Assembly: GCF_000019965.1 (NCBI RefSeq)
Contig: NC_010571.1
Span: 1,612,001 to 1,676,000 of the forward strand
DNA length: 64,000 nucleotides
Reading direction: 5' to 3'
From: Opitutus terrae PB90-1
Lineage (GTDB): Bacteria; Verrucomicrobiota; Verrucomicrobiia; Opitutales; Opitutaceae
Under the pieces are notes generated by a model that was not told the origin of the DNA, did not search any database, and worked only from the letters and a program-made list of their open reading frames with translations. Positions 18,474-27,126 of this stretch are shown here, in pieces. The first letter of the stretch is position 1. The number at the start of each line of letters is the position of its first letter. A program made the position numbers and the translations under genes.

Positions 18474-18662
18474 ATGCGCAAGACCACCGGCTGGCTCCTC
18501 GTTGTGCTCGGCGTCCTCTGGGTCGCCATCGTCCTGATTCAAGCTCCGCCCAGCGGTCCCGACGGCCTCGGCGTCAGTCGATTGCTGGGCGCGATTACCC
18601 TGCCTGTCCTTCTCGCCTTGGTCGGACTCTACCTCGCGGGTGTGATCAAGAACGCGAAATGA
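18474..18662 (+). CDS. Small membrane protein
   Basis: 62 residues beginning MRKTTGWLLVVLGVLWVAIV, with two hydrophobic helices (about 6-22 and 38-58) joined by a polar loop (QAPPSGPDGLGVSR). No family recognised. The start is chosen because the upstream extension in frame is polar and unlike a leader. Confidence 0.5.
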   Translation: MRKTTGWLLVVLGVLWVAIVLIQAPPSGPDGLGVSRLLGAITLPVLLALVGLYLAGVIKNAK

Positions 18663-18707
18663 GAACCGGGCGTCCTCATGGATTGGAGACCGCCCGATCG
18701 GCGGCTT

Positions 18708-19208
18708 TCATCCGCCCAAGGCGAGTTCAGCTCCGGTCGCGATCCGCTTTTTTTCCATCTGTTCCTCCATCCACTGTTTGAATCGCGGATCGAACATCGT
18801 GTCTTTCTGGATCGTCCGCCACACGTCCTGAAAGGACTTCTTCGTCATGGCGTGGCTCATGCCTGCCGACCACATGGCCCACACCGCGGCGTCGATGTGT
18901 TCCTCTCGGGCAAGATGGAATTCTTCGCTGCACAGGTTGAAATAGGCGCGCATCGACTTCATCGCCTGGCTGCGGGTGTCCTTCTCGAGCTGCTCGAACT
19001 CAAACCCCGGCTCGTTGATGTTCTCCGGCAGGCTCATCATGATCTCCTGATACCGCCTTGTGTAGTCGGCGAAAAAGTTCAACCGGAGCTGGTCGTTGAA
19101 CGTTTTCAGCTGGGTGCGGCTGGAGTCGATGGCGATGATGATACCGAGCGCGGTGACCACGGCCATGATGACCTGGATCTTGTCGCCCGTATTCATGTTC
19201 AGTTGCAT
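18708..19208 (-). CDS. Hypothetical single-pass membrane protein
   Basis: 166 residues from the ATG giving MQLNMNTGDKIQVIMAVVTA. One helix at about 11-27, then a soluble part with FNDQLRLNFFADYTRRYQEIM and MKSMRAYFNLCSEEFHLARE, mainly helical. This resembles small bacterial proteins with an N-terminal anchor and a cytoplasmic helical domain (DUF4760-like), which I infer without certainty. GC content looks somewhat lower than in the neighbours. Confidence 0.6.
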   Translation of the reverse strand: MQLNMNTGDKIQVIMAVVTALGIIIAIDSSRTQLKTFNDQLRLNFFADYTRRYQEIMMSLPENINEPGFEFEQLEKDTRSQAMKSMRAYFNLCSEEFHLAREEHIDAAVWAMWSAGMSHAMTKKSFQDVWRTIQKDTMFDPRFKQWMEEQMEKKRIATGAELALGG

Positions 19209-19389
19209 GGGATGGATTGGGGACCGACGGAGGAGAAACGTCTGCACGTGCAGCGGAGGGGTGCCGGCTGGACCAGCGGCACGGGACGCGTGCGATTCCA
19301 TCCGCTGGCTCACGCCCGGTCAACTGTCGCGCGGATTCATCCGCCGTTAGAATCCCGTCCTTGCCCGCTTCACCGTACTCCCTCAGTCG

Positions 19390-19665
19390 TTGGGTGACGA
19401 GATCGTGAGCGTGTTCGCAATAGCTTCCTTCGTTTACGTGGGGTGCGGGATGGCGCTGGGGTTTTGGGGCGTCGCAGCCATGAAGAGACGAACCGGCGCG
19501 CAGGCGAAGGAACTGATGCGATCTCCGAAGAAAGTGGTCGCGCTCGCGCGGGCAAAAGCCACTTCGAATTGGGATCCATTTAGCGAAAGCGGCGAGCGCC
19601 GCTGGCAGCTGATCTTCGGGGTCGGCTTTGCCGTGCTGGTCGGGTTGAATTTTTCCGGTCTATGA
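19390..19665 (+). CDS. Hypothetical small membrane protein
   Basis: 91 residues if the TTG at 19390 is the start; GTG codons at 19405 and 19411 are alternatives. Two hydrophobic helices (about 8-29 and 72-90) flank a basic loop with RRTGAQAKELMRSPKKVVAL. Unrecognised. Confidence 0.45.
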   Translation: MGDEIVSVFAIASFVYVGCGMALGFWGVAAMKRRTGAQAKELMRSPKKVVALARAKATSNWDPFSESGERRWQLIFGVGFAVLVGLNFSGL

Positions 19666-19795
19666 CAAACTGGGCTCGTCCGCCGGCACAACCACCGCCG
19701 ACAAATCAGGGAGAACTCCGATCAACCGTTCCCGTGGTTGTGGGACTGATCTCACCTCGTGGTCACCCGACCGCCGGGAAGGATGGCGTGGCAAG

Positions 19796-20098
19796 ATGAA
19801 GCTGCTCTCGAGCGTCGTGATGGTTGCAGCCGTTCTAGCGTCCGGCTGCATCGGCCCGGGTCGTCCGCCACATGCGTATTTCCCGCCTATTGCGGAAGAG
19901 TATTACGTCTGCGGCAAATGCGGCAGCCTGCACGGGGGCATCTATGGCAAAGGACCGCTCGAACGCTTCGATACCGCCAAGGCGCCGAGGTGCTGGCATC
20001 GCTGGCGGCAGATCTCGAAACACGAGTTCCAGCGTGTGGCCGCCGAGCAGTTTCCTGGAGAGTGGGAGAAGGCCTCGCCGTATGTGAAGCGGCCATGA
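19796..20098 (+). CDS. Small lipoprotein with CxxC motif
   Basis: 100 residues. A lipoprotein signal ends in the lipobox LASGC (Cys18). The mature part contains YYVCGKCGSLHGGIYG, whose CxxC plus the later His and Cys (APRCWHRW) could hold a metal or be redox active. Family not recognised. Likely anchored in the outer or inner membrane facing the periplasm. Confidence 0.65.
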   Translation: MKLLSSVVMVAAVLASGCIGPGRPPHAYFPPIAEEYYVCGKCGSLHGGIYGKGPLERFDTAKAPRCWHRWRQISKHEFQRVAAEQFPGEWEKASPYVKRP

Positions 20099-20186
20099 AG
20101 CAGGTTGATTCATGAGGACCTGGGCGAACGAAACGAGGACGTAACGGCAGGGCGGGAGACCCGTCCTGAAAAATCAAACAATGCGG

Positions 20187-20275
20187 GCAAGCTGCCCGCG
20201 CTACCAGAATGCGGCCGAGGGCGGCCGCGCTCCCGGAAAGCGGCGCGGCGGCGAGCGCCGGCCCTACCACGGAGC
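20187..20275. repeat. Mosaic of short GC-rich hairpin repeats
   Basis: In the convergent gap 20099-20303 three short units follow each other: GCGGGCAAGCTGCCCGC at about 20187, GCGGCCGAGGGCGGCCGC at about 20212, and GGCGGCGAGCGCCGGCCCTA at about 20249. Each can form a hairpin, and the last is the GCCCTAC type found elsewhere in the window. Confidence 0.55.
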
Positions 20276-20303
20276 GGTTGTCTGCTCTCTGGGTGGTTTG
20301 GGG

Positions 20304-21401
20304 CTAGGCGGTGCGGCCACGGCTCAGCCGGACCGGCTGCCGACGGTTGCCCCACGTGCCGGGCTGGGCCTCGAAAACTCCGGCGAGCGCGCAGCCACAA
20401 GCGCGGCAGCGGTTTTCGTCCAGCGCGTAGCGGCGCAGCTCGTAGCCGTCGCGCTCGATCAGCGCGGCGCCGCAGCCCGGGCACCACGTCGTGCCTCCGT
20501 CGCGATCGCGCACGTTGCCGGTGTAGACGTGATGGAGTCCTTTCGAACGCGCGATCTCGCGGGCGCGACGCAGCGTGGTCACCGGCGTCGGCGGCGTGGC
20601 GAGCATTTTGAAATCAGGATGAAACGCGGTGAAGTGCCACGGCACGTCGGACCCAAGGTTGGCGGCTAACCAGTCGGATGCGCGGTCGAGTTCCGCGTCG
20701 CTGTCGTTTTCGCCCGGGATCAGCAGCGTCGTCACCTCGAGCCAAACAGACGTCTCGCGATGCAAATAGACCAGCGTGTCGAGGACCGGCTGCAGCTGCG
20801 CGAAGCAGAGCCGGTGATAGAAATCTTCGGAGAACCCCTTGAGATCGACGTTGGCGGCGTCCATCGCCGCGAAGAACTCTGGCCGCGCATCCGCGCCGAT
20901 GTAGCCGGCGGTGACAGCGACGGTTTTGATGCCGCGCGTGCGGCAGGCGCGCGCGATGTCGATCGCGTATTCGGCGAAGATCACCGGATCGTTGTAGGTG
21001 AAAGCGACGGAGCGACAGCCCAGCCGTTGCGCCGTGGCTGCGAGTTGCTCCGGCGACGCGGCATCACCGAGCCGATCGTATTCGCGCGCCTTGCTGATGT
21101 CCCAGTTCTGGCAGAACCGGCAACCGAGATTGCAGCCGGCGGTGCCAAACGAGAGCACGCTGCTGCCGGGCAGGAAGTGGTTCAGCGGTTTCTTCTCGAT
21201 CGGATCGATGCAGAAGCCGCTGCTGCGACCGTAAGTCGTGAGTTCGATCCGTTCGCCGACGCGGCGCCGGACAAAGCAGAAGCCCTGCTGGCCGTCGTGA
21301 AGTTTGCAGAACCGTGGGCACAGCCGGCATTCGACCCGGCCGTCGTCGCGCTGGATCCACCAGCGCGCGGGATGGGATGAATCTGTGACTTCCGCCGTCA
21401 T
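20304..21401 (-). CDS. amrS: AmmeMemoRadiSam system radical SAM enzyme
   Basis: 365 residues. The radical SAM cluster motif CNLGCRFC gives Cys90, Cys94 and Cys97, with the family-typical FGTAGCNLGCRFCQNWDISK. An N-terminal Cys set (CRLCPRFCKL) and a C-terminal pair (CPGCG and CRACGC) may hold further metal sites. SVAFTYNDPVIFAEYAID and WHFTAFHPDFKM are further family blocks. The enzyme is always seen near Memo-like and AMMECR1-like proteins, as here with the next gene upstream on the same strand. The reaction is not established to my knowledge. Confidence 0.93.
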   Translation of the reverse strand: MTAEVTDSSHPARWWIQRDDGRVECRLCPRFCKLHDGQQGFCFVRRRVGERIELTTYGRSSGFCIDPIEKKPLNHFLPGSSVLSFGTAGCNLGCRFCQNWDISKAREYDRLGDAASPEQLAATAQRLGCRSVAFTYNDPVIFAEYAIDIARACRTRGIKTVAVTAGYIGADARPEFFAAMDAANVDLKGFSEDFYHRLCFAQLQPVLDTLVYLHRETSVWLEVTTLLIPGENDSDAELDRASDWLAANLGSDVPWHFTAFHPDFKMLATPPTPVTTLRRAREIARSKGLHHVYTGNVRDRDGGTTWCPGCGAALIERDGYELRRYALDENRCRACGCALAGVFEAQPGTWGNRRQPVRLSRGRTA

Positions 21402-21535
21402 CGCGTGCGTCTGCTTCCGTCCGACAGGTTAGTGCAGGTGTGCTTCCAAGCAATCGCGCGAGCGCCGCGGCGACGTAAGCAGCCTGACCTCAATTCCCCG
21501 GAAAGCTTCGCGACGGCCGATTGCCCTGGCCGGAA

Positions 21536-22912
21536 CTATTCCTCTTCGTGAAACGCCTGCGCGGTGAATCGCTCGATCCGCACCCATTCGTCGAGCGGAA
21601 TGCCCGCCTTCTGCTTCACGCAGCGCAGCTGGTCCGCCACTGAGTTGATTCCCTCGATGCCCGGCAACAGGAGCGCGCCGCGACCGTCGATGGCGGCGAC
21701 GAGGACCCCGTAGCGCGCGGGATCGAGCTCCGCGAGTGATTCCACCGGCTCGATTTCGCCGAGGACGCTCACGCTGAACCGGACATGCGGCAGATCATCG
21801 ATGCGCAATGGCGCGAAACGGGTGTCGTGAAACGCCGACGAGCACGCGTGCCGCCAGGTCTGCTCGATGACGTCGCCCGGATCAGGCGACCCGCGGCACC
21901 CGCGCAAGTCCCCATCGTCGGAACGAATGGTGACGAATACGCCGTGCGGCACCGCGAGTTCGCCGCTGCCGGTGAAAAGGCACGTGTCGGCGTCGCCGGC
22001 GAAGCTGGCCTCGACCGCGCGTCGGGCGAGCCGGGGTAGCTCACGGAAATCCGACAGCACGGCGTGGCCGCCTGCACGACAGGAGGCGTTCGGCTCCGCG
22101 GGGCGGTGGGCGTGATCAAACAACACCGCGACGGCGTAGCCGACGCCGAAGGGGCCCTCGTAGCTCAGCACCGTGCGGTGCTCGCTCGCGAAACCGACCG
22201 TGGCGAGGGCAACGCGTGTGGGATCGACGACATCCTCGGCCGCGTGCTCGAGCAGTTCGGTGTCGAGGTGGCGGATCGCATCGGGCGGACCGTTGCGCAA
22301 CAGTCCGATAAACGCCGCGTCGAATTGCGGGCCGTCGGGATGGAAGCCGCAAGGTGCCTCCGGCATGAGGCGATGACTCATGTCGCCGCTGGCGATCACC
22401 GCGAGTCGGCGTCGCTGGGCGCGGGCGGCAGCGGCGATCGCTTCGCCGAGTCGGTCGAGCTGCGGGTCCCCCGGATCGCTCAGGCTCAACACCACGGTCG
22501 GACCCTGCCAGCCGGCGAGTTGAAGAAAACTCAGCGGCACGGTCGCACCGTGGTCGAGGGCGCCGTGTGCGATGCGCCACGTGTGCAGCCCGCGGGCGGC
22601 GGCCTCCTCGCGGAGTTGCTCCGCGAGTGCGATGTCGGCGGGCATGTCGACCTCGCTCGCGTGGAAGCCAAACCGCTCAAAGGACCCGCGCAGCCGGGGC
22701 GTGGTCCAGATGCCAAACGCGCCGGAACGTCGCGGCGAATGCGGCGAGATGATCAGGAGCGAATCCGGCTGCGCGTCGACCACCGCTTGGGCGATCCGCG
22801 CCATCGCTTCGATGGTGGCCTCGACCTGCGGAGCGCGGTCACCACCGACACCCGGCACAAGGACGGGCGCGTGGGGCATCAAGCCCGCGAAAACAATGGC
22901 CTCACTGGACAT
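21536..22912 (-). CDS. AmmeMemoRadiSam LigB-like/AMMECR1 fusion protein
   Basis: 458 residues in two domains. Residues about 5-275 are a LigB/Memo-like (class III extradiol dioxygenase-fold) domain: LMPHAPVLVPGVGG, IISPHSPRRSG, HGALDHGATVPLSFL and VIASGDMSHRL carry the His and Asp typical of the metal cleft. Residues about 285-455 are an AMMECR1 domain with GELAVPHGVFVTIRS, GDLRGCRGSPDPGD, VRFSVSVLGEIEP and LLLPGIEGINSVADQLRCVK. The fusion puts two of the three named components in one chain, with the radical SAM enzyme 134 bp downstream; they form a two-gene unit. Confidence 0.92.
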   Translation of the reverse strand: MSSEAIVFAGLMPHAPVLVPGVGGDRAPQVEATIEAMARIAQAVVDAQPDSLLIISPHSPRRSGAFGIWTTPRLRGSFERFGFHASEVDMPADIALAEQLREEAAARGLHTWRIAHGALDHGATVPLSFLQLAGWQGPTVVLSLSDPGDPQLDRLGEAIAAAARAQRRRLAVIASGDMSHRLMPEAPCGFHPDGPQFDAAFIGLLRNGPPDAIRHLDTELLEHAAEDVVDPTRVALATVGFASEHRTVLSYEGPFGVGYAVAVLFDHAHRPAEPNASCRAGGHAVLSDFRELPRLARRAVEASFAGDADTCLFTGSGELAVPHGVFVTIRSDDGDLRGCRGSPDPGDVIEQTWRHACSSAFHDTRFAPLRIDDLPHVRFSVSVLGEIEPVESLAELDPARYGVLVAAIDGRGALLLPGIEGINSVADQLRCVKQKAGIPLDEWVRIERFTAQAFHEEE

Positions 22913-23228
22913 GTCGCGTACGGCGTTGCGAAGTCGATCCTTCGGGCACCACCGTCAACCGGAGCGGCTCGCACCATAACCGCCTGGACGATTCGCGCGA
23001 GTCGGATCGGCAGATTTCGGATCGGCGAGGGGCGAGATAGTCAAGGCTGGGTGAGGCCAGCCGCGATAGAGGCGTTGCGTCGGGTCGCTGATGTTGGCGC
23101 CTGGTCGGGAATCGCGAAGGCACGCCAAAAGACGCGGGAGCGCCGGCAAGATTTGCGCCGAAAACCAGATCGCGTGCCGCGGTGCGCGCGCCAAGCTGGC
23201 GGCAGCTTCGACGTCACCCCGCACTGGC
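22913..23228. other. Divergent intergenic region, 316 bp
   Basis: Lies between the divergent AmmeMemoRadiSam unit and the thymidylate synthase gene. It has no credible gene, no strong repeat and no recognisable promoter boxes by eye, though it must carry both promoters. Confidence 0.5.
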
Positions 23229-24116
23229 ATGAAGAACATCCCCGTCCTGCACGTGTGCGAGCAGAGCCTCGCCGCCGCGTATGAGAAAGCGCTGGTCGCG
23301 CTGCATGAGCAAGGCGTGCGGTTCCGCACGCAATACGACAAGCCCGGCGACCCGCAGAGTCTCGACTGCACGATGAACCTCACCGTGCTCGATCCGCTGG
23401 CGGAGCCGATGATCCACAAGGCGTTTCCCGGCGGGATCGAGGAGCTGCGCGAATATGTGATGGAGGTGAGCGGCGCGAAGGATCACTGGGTCAAAAACAT
23501 GAACGACCCGAAGGACACGCGCTGGGAATACACCTACCACGGCCGGCTCGCGGCCTATGGCACGTGGCAGGAATCCCGCGACGGCCAGCCGGTGCGCGTC
23601 GGCGGCTTCAACGTGAATCAGATCGAGGCGGTGATCGCGAAGCTGGTGAAGCAGCCGTTCACGCGCCAGGCGCAGATGATCACCTGGATGCCGAACATCG
23701 ATCTGGAGTGCTACGATCCGCCGTGCCTGCAATCGCTCTGGTACCGGCTGATGGAGGATGACGACGGTGTCTCGTGGCTGAACTGCAATGTGCGATTCCG
23801 CAGCAACGACGCGTGGGGCGCGAGCTTCATGAACATGTTCGGCTTCGTGATCTTCAACCGCGATGTGATCGCCGCGGAGATCGCGCGGCGTACCGGCAAG
23901 ACGATCAAACTCGGCCGGCTGAACTGGCAGGCCGACTCGTATCACATCTACGGCAAGGACATCGCCGAGGCGAAGGCGCGGTTGTTCGACCGGATCCCGC
24001 GCGGACCGCTGGCGGATCGCACGTATGAGTTTTCCGACGAAGGCATCCAGGAGATGTATAACGACGCCGAGGCCGCCGTGCGCGCGAAGATCGCGGAGTA
24101 CGACGCGACGCACTAA
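23229..24116 (+). CDS. thyA: Thymidylate synthase, methanogen-like type
   Basis: 295 residues. Catalytic Cys166 sits in DPPCLQSLWYRL; dUMP-binding Arg-Ser-Asn-Asp (191-194) is in NVRFRSNDAWGASFMNMFGF; the nucleotide-binding Asp and His are in ADSYHIYGKD (236-243). These are the thymidylate synthase/dCMP hydroxymethylase blocks, but RSNDAWGA and PPCLQS resemble the archaeal form rather than the bacterial ThyA (RSxDxFLG). It would methylate dUMP to dTMP with methylene-tetrahydrofolate. The related hydroxymethylase activity cannot be excluded. No dihydrofolate reductase is nearby. Confidence 0.85.
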   Translation: MKNIPVLHVCEQSLAAAYEKALVALHEQGVRFRTQYDKPGDPQSLDCTMNLTVLDPLAEPMIHKAFPGGIEELREYVMEVSGAKDHWVKNMNDPKDTRWEYTYHGRLAAYGTWQESRDGQPVRVGGFNVNQIEAVIAKLVKQPFTRQAQMITWMPNIDLECYDPPCLQSLWYRLMEDDDGVSWLNCNVRFRSNDAWGASFMNMFGFVIFNRDVIAAEIARRTGKTIKLGRLNWQADSYHIYGKDIAEAKARLFDRIPRGPLADRTYEFSDEGIQEMYNDAEAAVRAKIAEYDATH

Positions 24117-24118
24117 GA

Positions 24119-24166
24119 CGAGTCCAGAGCGGAGAGCTGAGAGTCCAGAGTGGAAAGCGGAGCGTT
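24119..24166. repeat. GAGAGC-type purine repeat after thyA
   Basis: Directly after the thymidylate synthase stop the plus strand reads GAGTCCAGAGCGGAGAGCT then GAGAGTCCAGAGTGGAAAGC. Same family as the tracts at 4756, 9517 and 14268. Confidence 0.6.
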
Positions 24167-24214
24167 GCGCGCGAGAGCGTCGCGCAGGTCGTCGGGCGCG
24201 GGGGTGGCTTCCTG

Positions 24215-25810
24215 CTACAGCGCGGTCGCCCGCGCGTGAAGGCGCGCGCAGGTGCGGTGCGCCGAAACGAACGCGCCCGCCTGCCAGCCGGTGATCGGTG
24301 AAAGCCAGTCGCCCGCGAAATAACACGGCCCGTCGGGCTCCGAAAGCGTTCGTTGCATCACGTCGTAGTCGGCGGGGTTGTCCCACGCGATCCAGGCGCC
24401 CTCGCTATACCGAACGCGGTGCCATTCGACCGAGAAGGCGTTGTCGAATTCGGCGGGATATTGCGGATGGAGCTTTGCGCCCTGCTCGAGCGCGAGACGT
24501 TCGCGTTCCGGCAACGTGAGCTCGGAAAAAATACCCTGCGGATCCGACATGTGATAGGCGCCGATCACCACGGCCTTGCCGCGCGCGCCGAAACCGTCGA
24601 ACGGATAGTAGATCTGCGAAATCGGCTGCGTCGTGAGCGAGCGGCCGCCGTAGATGTCGTCGTCCTCCTCCCAGAACCGGCGCTTGAACTGCAGCGCGAT
24701 CTTGCCCGCGTGTTCGCCGCGACCCTTGCGCAACGCGGCGAGCGTGGGCGCGGCGAAATCGGTCTGCAGTCGCGCCGTCAGATGCGGCGGAAGCGTGACG
24801 ACGCAGAAATCGGCGAAAGCCGTCTGCGCGTCGCCACCGGCCGCAGCATCGGTATGCACCACGCGCACGCCGCCGTCGGCAGTCCGCCGGATCTCGCGTA
24901 CCTCGCGGCCATAGAGGAGGGCCGGACCGAGCCGTTCGGCGAACGCATGCGCGAGCCGATCCATGCCGCCGGACGGCGTGAGCATCGTGCTCTGCTCGTT
25001 GAGCTCGTGGTCGTAGGGATGCAGGGTGCCGTAGCCGGCACGGAGAAGTTTTTCCAGCGACTCCGGCGCCGTGGGCGTGCCGGGTCCGTCGTCGTTGCCC
25101 GGCCCGACGGTGTAGCCGCGGGGGTGGTCGAGATAAGTGGGATCGAGGGAGGTGTCGCCATTGCGCGGATAAGTGAGCGACGCGTCCAGCCGTCCTTCGG
25201 CGCGCAGGTAGGCGATCAGTTTTTCGCCGTCCTCCGCCGTGAGCGGCACGTCGAGCGCGTCGCGCCGGATGACCTTGGCGAGCAATTCGCCGACGTGTCC
25301 GCGCCAGTCGGCGGAGAATTCCCGAATGCGCCGCGGCGGCTGCCCGTCGACATGAACGAACGCGGCCTCGTTGAACTGGGGGAACGGCACGAGCTCGAGA
25401 CCGAATTCGCGACAATAGTCGAGTGCGGTGCGGTGGTGGTGCGAAAACCGCATCGCGCCGGCGTTGAAGAACTGCCCGGCATCGAAGCCGCAGCGCTGCG
25501 CGGGCAGTCCCAGCTCGGTTTCCGCCGTGCCGCCGCGGACGGTCCAGTTGCGGCCGCCAGGCCGCTGCCGCGCTTCGAGGAGCGAGCAATCGTAGCCGAG
25601 TTTCCGCAGTTGGTAGGCCGTGGCGAGACCCGCGGGACCGCCGCCGAGCACGAGCACGCGGCGGCCTCGGCCGCGCGGCGCCCGGCCTTCGAGTTTGAAG
25701 CCGCCGCGATCGCGCGCCAGCAACTCGAGCCCGAACATGGCGGCAAAGGCCGCGGCGCCGCCGAAGCGGGCCACGCGAGTCACAAACTGCCGGCGAGTGA
25801 GAGAGGGCAT
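24215..25810 (-). CDS. Tat-exported FAD-dependent amine oxidase
   Basis: 531 residues. The N-terminus TRRQFVTRVARFGGAAAFAA is a twin-arginine signal, so the folded flavoprotein is exported. The dinucleotide fold follows: VLVLGGGPAGLATAYQLRKL (about 53-72) and GGRNWTVRGG. The C-terminal FAD block is GPCYFAGDWLSPITGWQAGA (about 496-515). It matches flavin monoamine oxidase-type enzymes that oxidise amines or amino acids to imines, giving hydrogen peroxide. The substrate is unknown. The convergent neighbour is thymidylate synthase; upstream on the same strand is a VOC protein. Confidence 0.9.
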   Translation of the reverse strand: MPSLTRRQFVTRVARFGGAAAFAAMFGLELLARDRGGFKLEGRAPRGRGRRVLVLGGGPAGLATAYQLRKLGYDCSLLEARQRPGGRNWTVRGGTAETELGLPAQRCGFDAGQFFNAGAMRFSHHHRTALDYCREFGLELVPFPQFNEAAFVHVDGQPPRRIREFSADWRGHVGELLAKVIRRDALDVPLTAEDGEKLIAYLRAEGRLDASLTYPRNGDTSLDPTYLDHPRGYTVGPGNDDGPGTPTAPESLEKLLRAGYGTLHPYDHELNEQSTMLTPSGGMDRLAHAFAERLGPALLYGREVREIRRTADGGVRVVHTDAAAGGDAQTAFADFCVVTLPPHLTARLQTDFAAPTLAALRKGRGEHAGKIALQFKRRFWEEDDDIYGGRSLTTQPISQIYYPFDGFGARGKAVVIGAYHMSDPQGIFSELTLPERERLALEQGAKLHPQYPAEFDNAFSVEWHRVRYSEGAWIAWDNPADYDVMQRTLSEPDGPCYFAGDWLSPITGWQAGAFVSAHRTCARLHARATAL

Positions 25811-25847
25811 GCGGCGACCGCAATCTGTGCAGCTGGGGTGAAGCGGG

Positions 25848-26225
25848 CTAGCGGCGCACCTCGCTCATCAGCCCAATCAGGTTGTCGTCGGGATCGCGCA
25901 CGAAAGAAATCCAGAGTTCGTGATCGGGCATGCGCGCGGTGAGCTGCGGCTCGCGCTCGCTACGCGCGCCGCGCGCAACGACGGCCGCGTGCACTGCGGG
26001 GAGATCGGCGACTTTGAAGTAGAGGATCGAATTGTGGCCCGGCTCGCCGTGGCCCTGCGGTGTGGTGAGCATGAGCCGCACGCTGCCGGCGGCGAGGAAG
26101 GCAAGCTGCGGACCGGCCTCGAACAGGAACGGCAATCCCAGCACGTCGCGATAGAATCGGGTGGCTTGCGCGACATCGCGGACGGTGAGCGCGATCTGGC
26201 CGATTTCGGAAACGGCGGCGTTCAT
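25848..26225 (-). CDS. Glyoxalase/VOC-family protein
   Basis: 125 residues, one vicinal-oxygen-chelate domain of two beta-alpha-beta-beta-beta units. IGQIALTVRDVAQATRFYRD opens the first; YFKVADLPAVHAAVVARGA and the final FVRDPDDNLIGLMSEV close the second. Such proteins act as glyoxalases, dioxygenases or antibiotic-binding proteins; metal ligands His and Glu are plausible but no specific reaction can be named. A palindrome with core ACGCATTGCGT is about 90 bp upstream. Confidence 0.88.
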   Translation of the reverse strand: MNAAVSEIGQIALTVRDVAQATRFYRDVLGLPFLFEAGPQLAFLAAGSVRLMLTTPQGHGEPGHNSILYFKVADLPAVHAAVVARGARSEREPQLTARMPDHELWISFVRDPDDNLIGLMSEVRR

Positions 26226-26310
26226 GCAGGACTCGTGAACTAAACCGCTTCGCCGAGCAGGGCGAACGGATGACACGCGCGGCCGGCCTCCCCCGTCTCC
26301 CGAAAGGGCG

Positions 26311-26321
26311 ACGCATTGCGT
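26311..26321. promoter_or_regulatory. Palindrome ACGCATTGCGT upstream of VOC gene
   Basis: A perfect 5+1+5 palindrome centred 91 bp upstream of the VOC gene start, followed on the plus strand by GACACTTTT. Shares its core and spacing with the sites at 2291 and 10399. The exported SHOCT-like gene starts about 90 bp on the other side. Confidence 0.4.
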
Positions 26322-26411
26322 GACACTTTTGAGGGGCGGTGAGAGCGGCGCGGCGGCGGGACCGTGGGCGGCGAGCTTGACGCGCGGGGCGAGGACGATG
26401 CTGTGGGGAGC

Positions 26412-26903
26412 GTGAACACAACCGCGGTGCGCAGACTCGTCCTGGTGCTTGGTCTCTGGTGGTTGGGCGGCGCGACGATGGCGCACGCGGCTTCGGCCAA
26501 GTCCGCTCCGGTGCCCGCGGGCGATGACACTTACCGGATCACGCGCGAGGCGGACACCGTGTTTGCGCGATCGACGACGCCGCTGCGGTATGAGGCCGAA
26601 GGCGACGCGGCAAAATTCTGCGCGGACCAAGGCAAGCGGCTCAAGGTCCTTTCCATTGACGAAGAGAAGGGCTCACTGGTGCGCGGCGGATTTTCCCGCG
26701 TGACGCTCGTGTTCAAAGCCTTGTCGCCGGGCGATCCGGAGCTGGCGAACGAGCCTTATCGCGGCGAGGCCGCGGCGAACGAGACGCCCGGCGAACAGGC
26801 GGCGCGGTATCAGCGGATGCTGGACGAACTGCACACCGCGGGAATCCTGTCGGACAAGGAATTCAAAGCGGCGACGAAGCGGATGGACAAGGGCGGGAAA
26901 TAG
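26412..26903 (+). CDS. Exported protein with SHOCT-like C-terminus
   Basis: 163 residues from a GTG start that yields a signal peptide (MNTTAVRRLVLVLGLWWLGG, cleavage near AHA-A at about 31). The mature protein begins with a small beta-rich region (YRITREADTVFARSTTPLRY), then ends with YQRMLDELHTAGILSDKEFKAATKRM, the pattern of SHOCT domains, which often mediate protein contacts. The role is unknown. The ribosome site GGGGAG lies only one base before the GTG, so initiation may differ from this choice. Confidence 0.65.
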   Translation: MNTTAVRRLVLVLGLWWLGGATMAHAASAKSAPVPAGDDTYRITREADTVFARSTTPLRYEAEGDAAKFCADQGKRLKVLSIDEEKGSLVRGGFSRVTLVFKALSPGDPELANEPYRGEAAANETPGEQAARYQRMLDELHTAGILSDKEFKAATKRMDKGGK

Positions 26904-27005
26904 CCCGCGTTGCGAACGGGGACGAACAGCGGCCGGGACGGCTGCGCTTCCACGCACGCGATGTCGCCCGCCGGGGAATGCGCGCACGCCAATGGGCTTT
27001 AGGAT

Positions 27006-27032
27006 GCGCCCTCCCATGCACGCGGAGGGCGC
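27006..27032. terminator. GC hairpin after SHOCT-like gene
   Basis: GCGCCCTCC (27006-27014) pairs with GGAGGGCGC (27024-27032), 9-bp stem, 9-base loop, no T tract. It may end the plus-strand transcript from 26412 or be part of a bidirectional set with the terminator at 27051. Confidence 0.4.
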
Positions 27033-27050
27033 GCGGTGGAGATCACGCGC

Positions 27051-27083
27051 AAAAAAAGGAGCGCGTTGCGGAAAACGCGCTCC
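27051..27083 (-). terminator. Rho-independent terminator of the PL22-type gene
   Basis: On the minus strand GGAGCGCGTT pairs with AACGCGCTCC around a 6-base loop, followed by seven T (plus-strand A run 27051-27057). It lies 44 bp after the stop of the lyase gene. A textbook intrinsic terminator. Confidence 0.9.
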
Positions 27084-27126
27084 ACCTCGTGAGTGCGAAA
27101 CGCGGGTGCGTTCCGCTACGGAGAAC

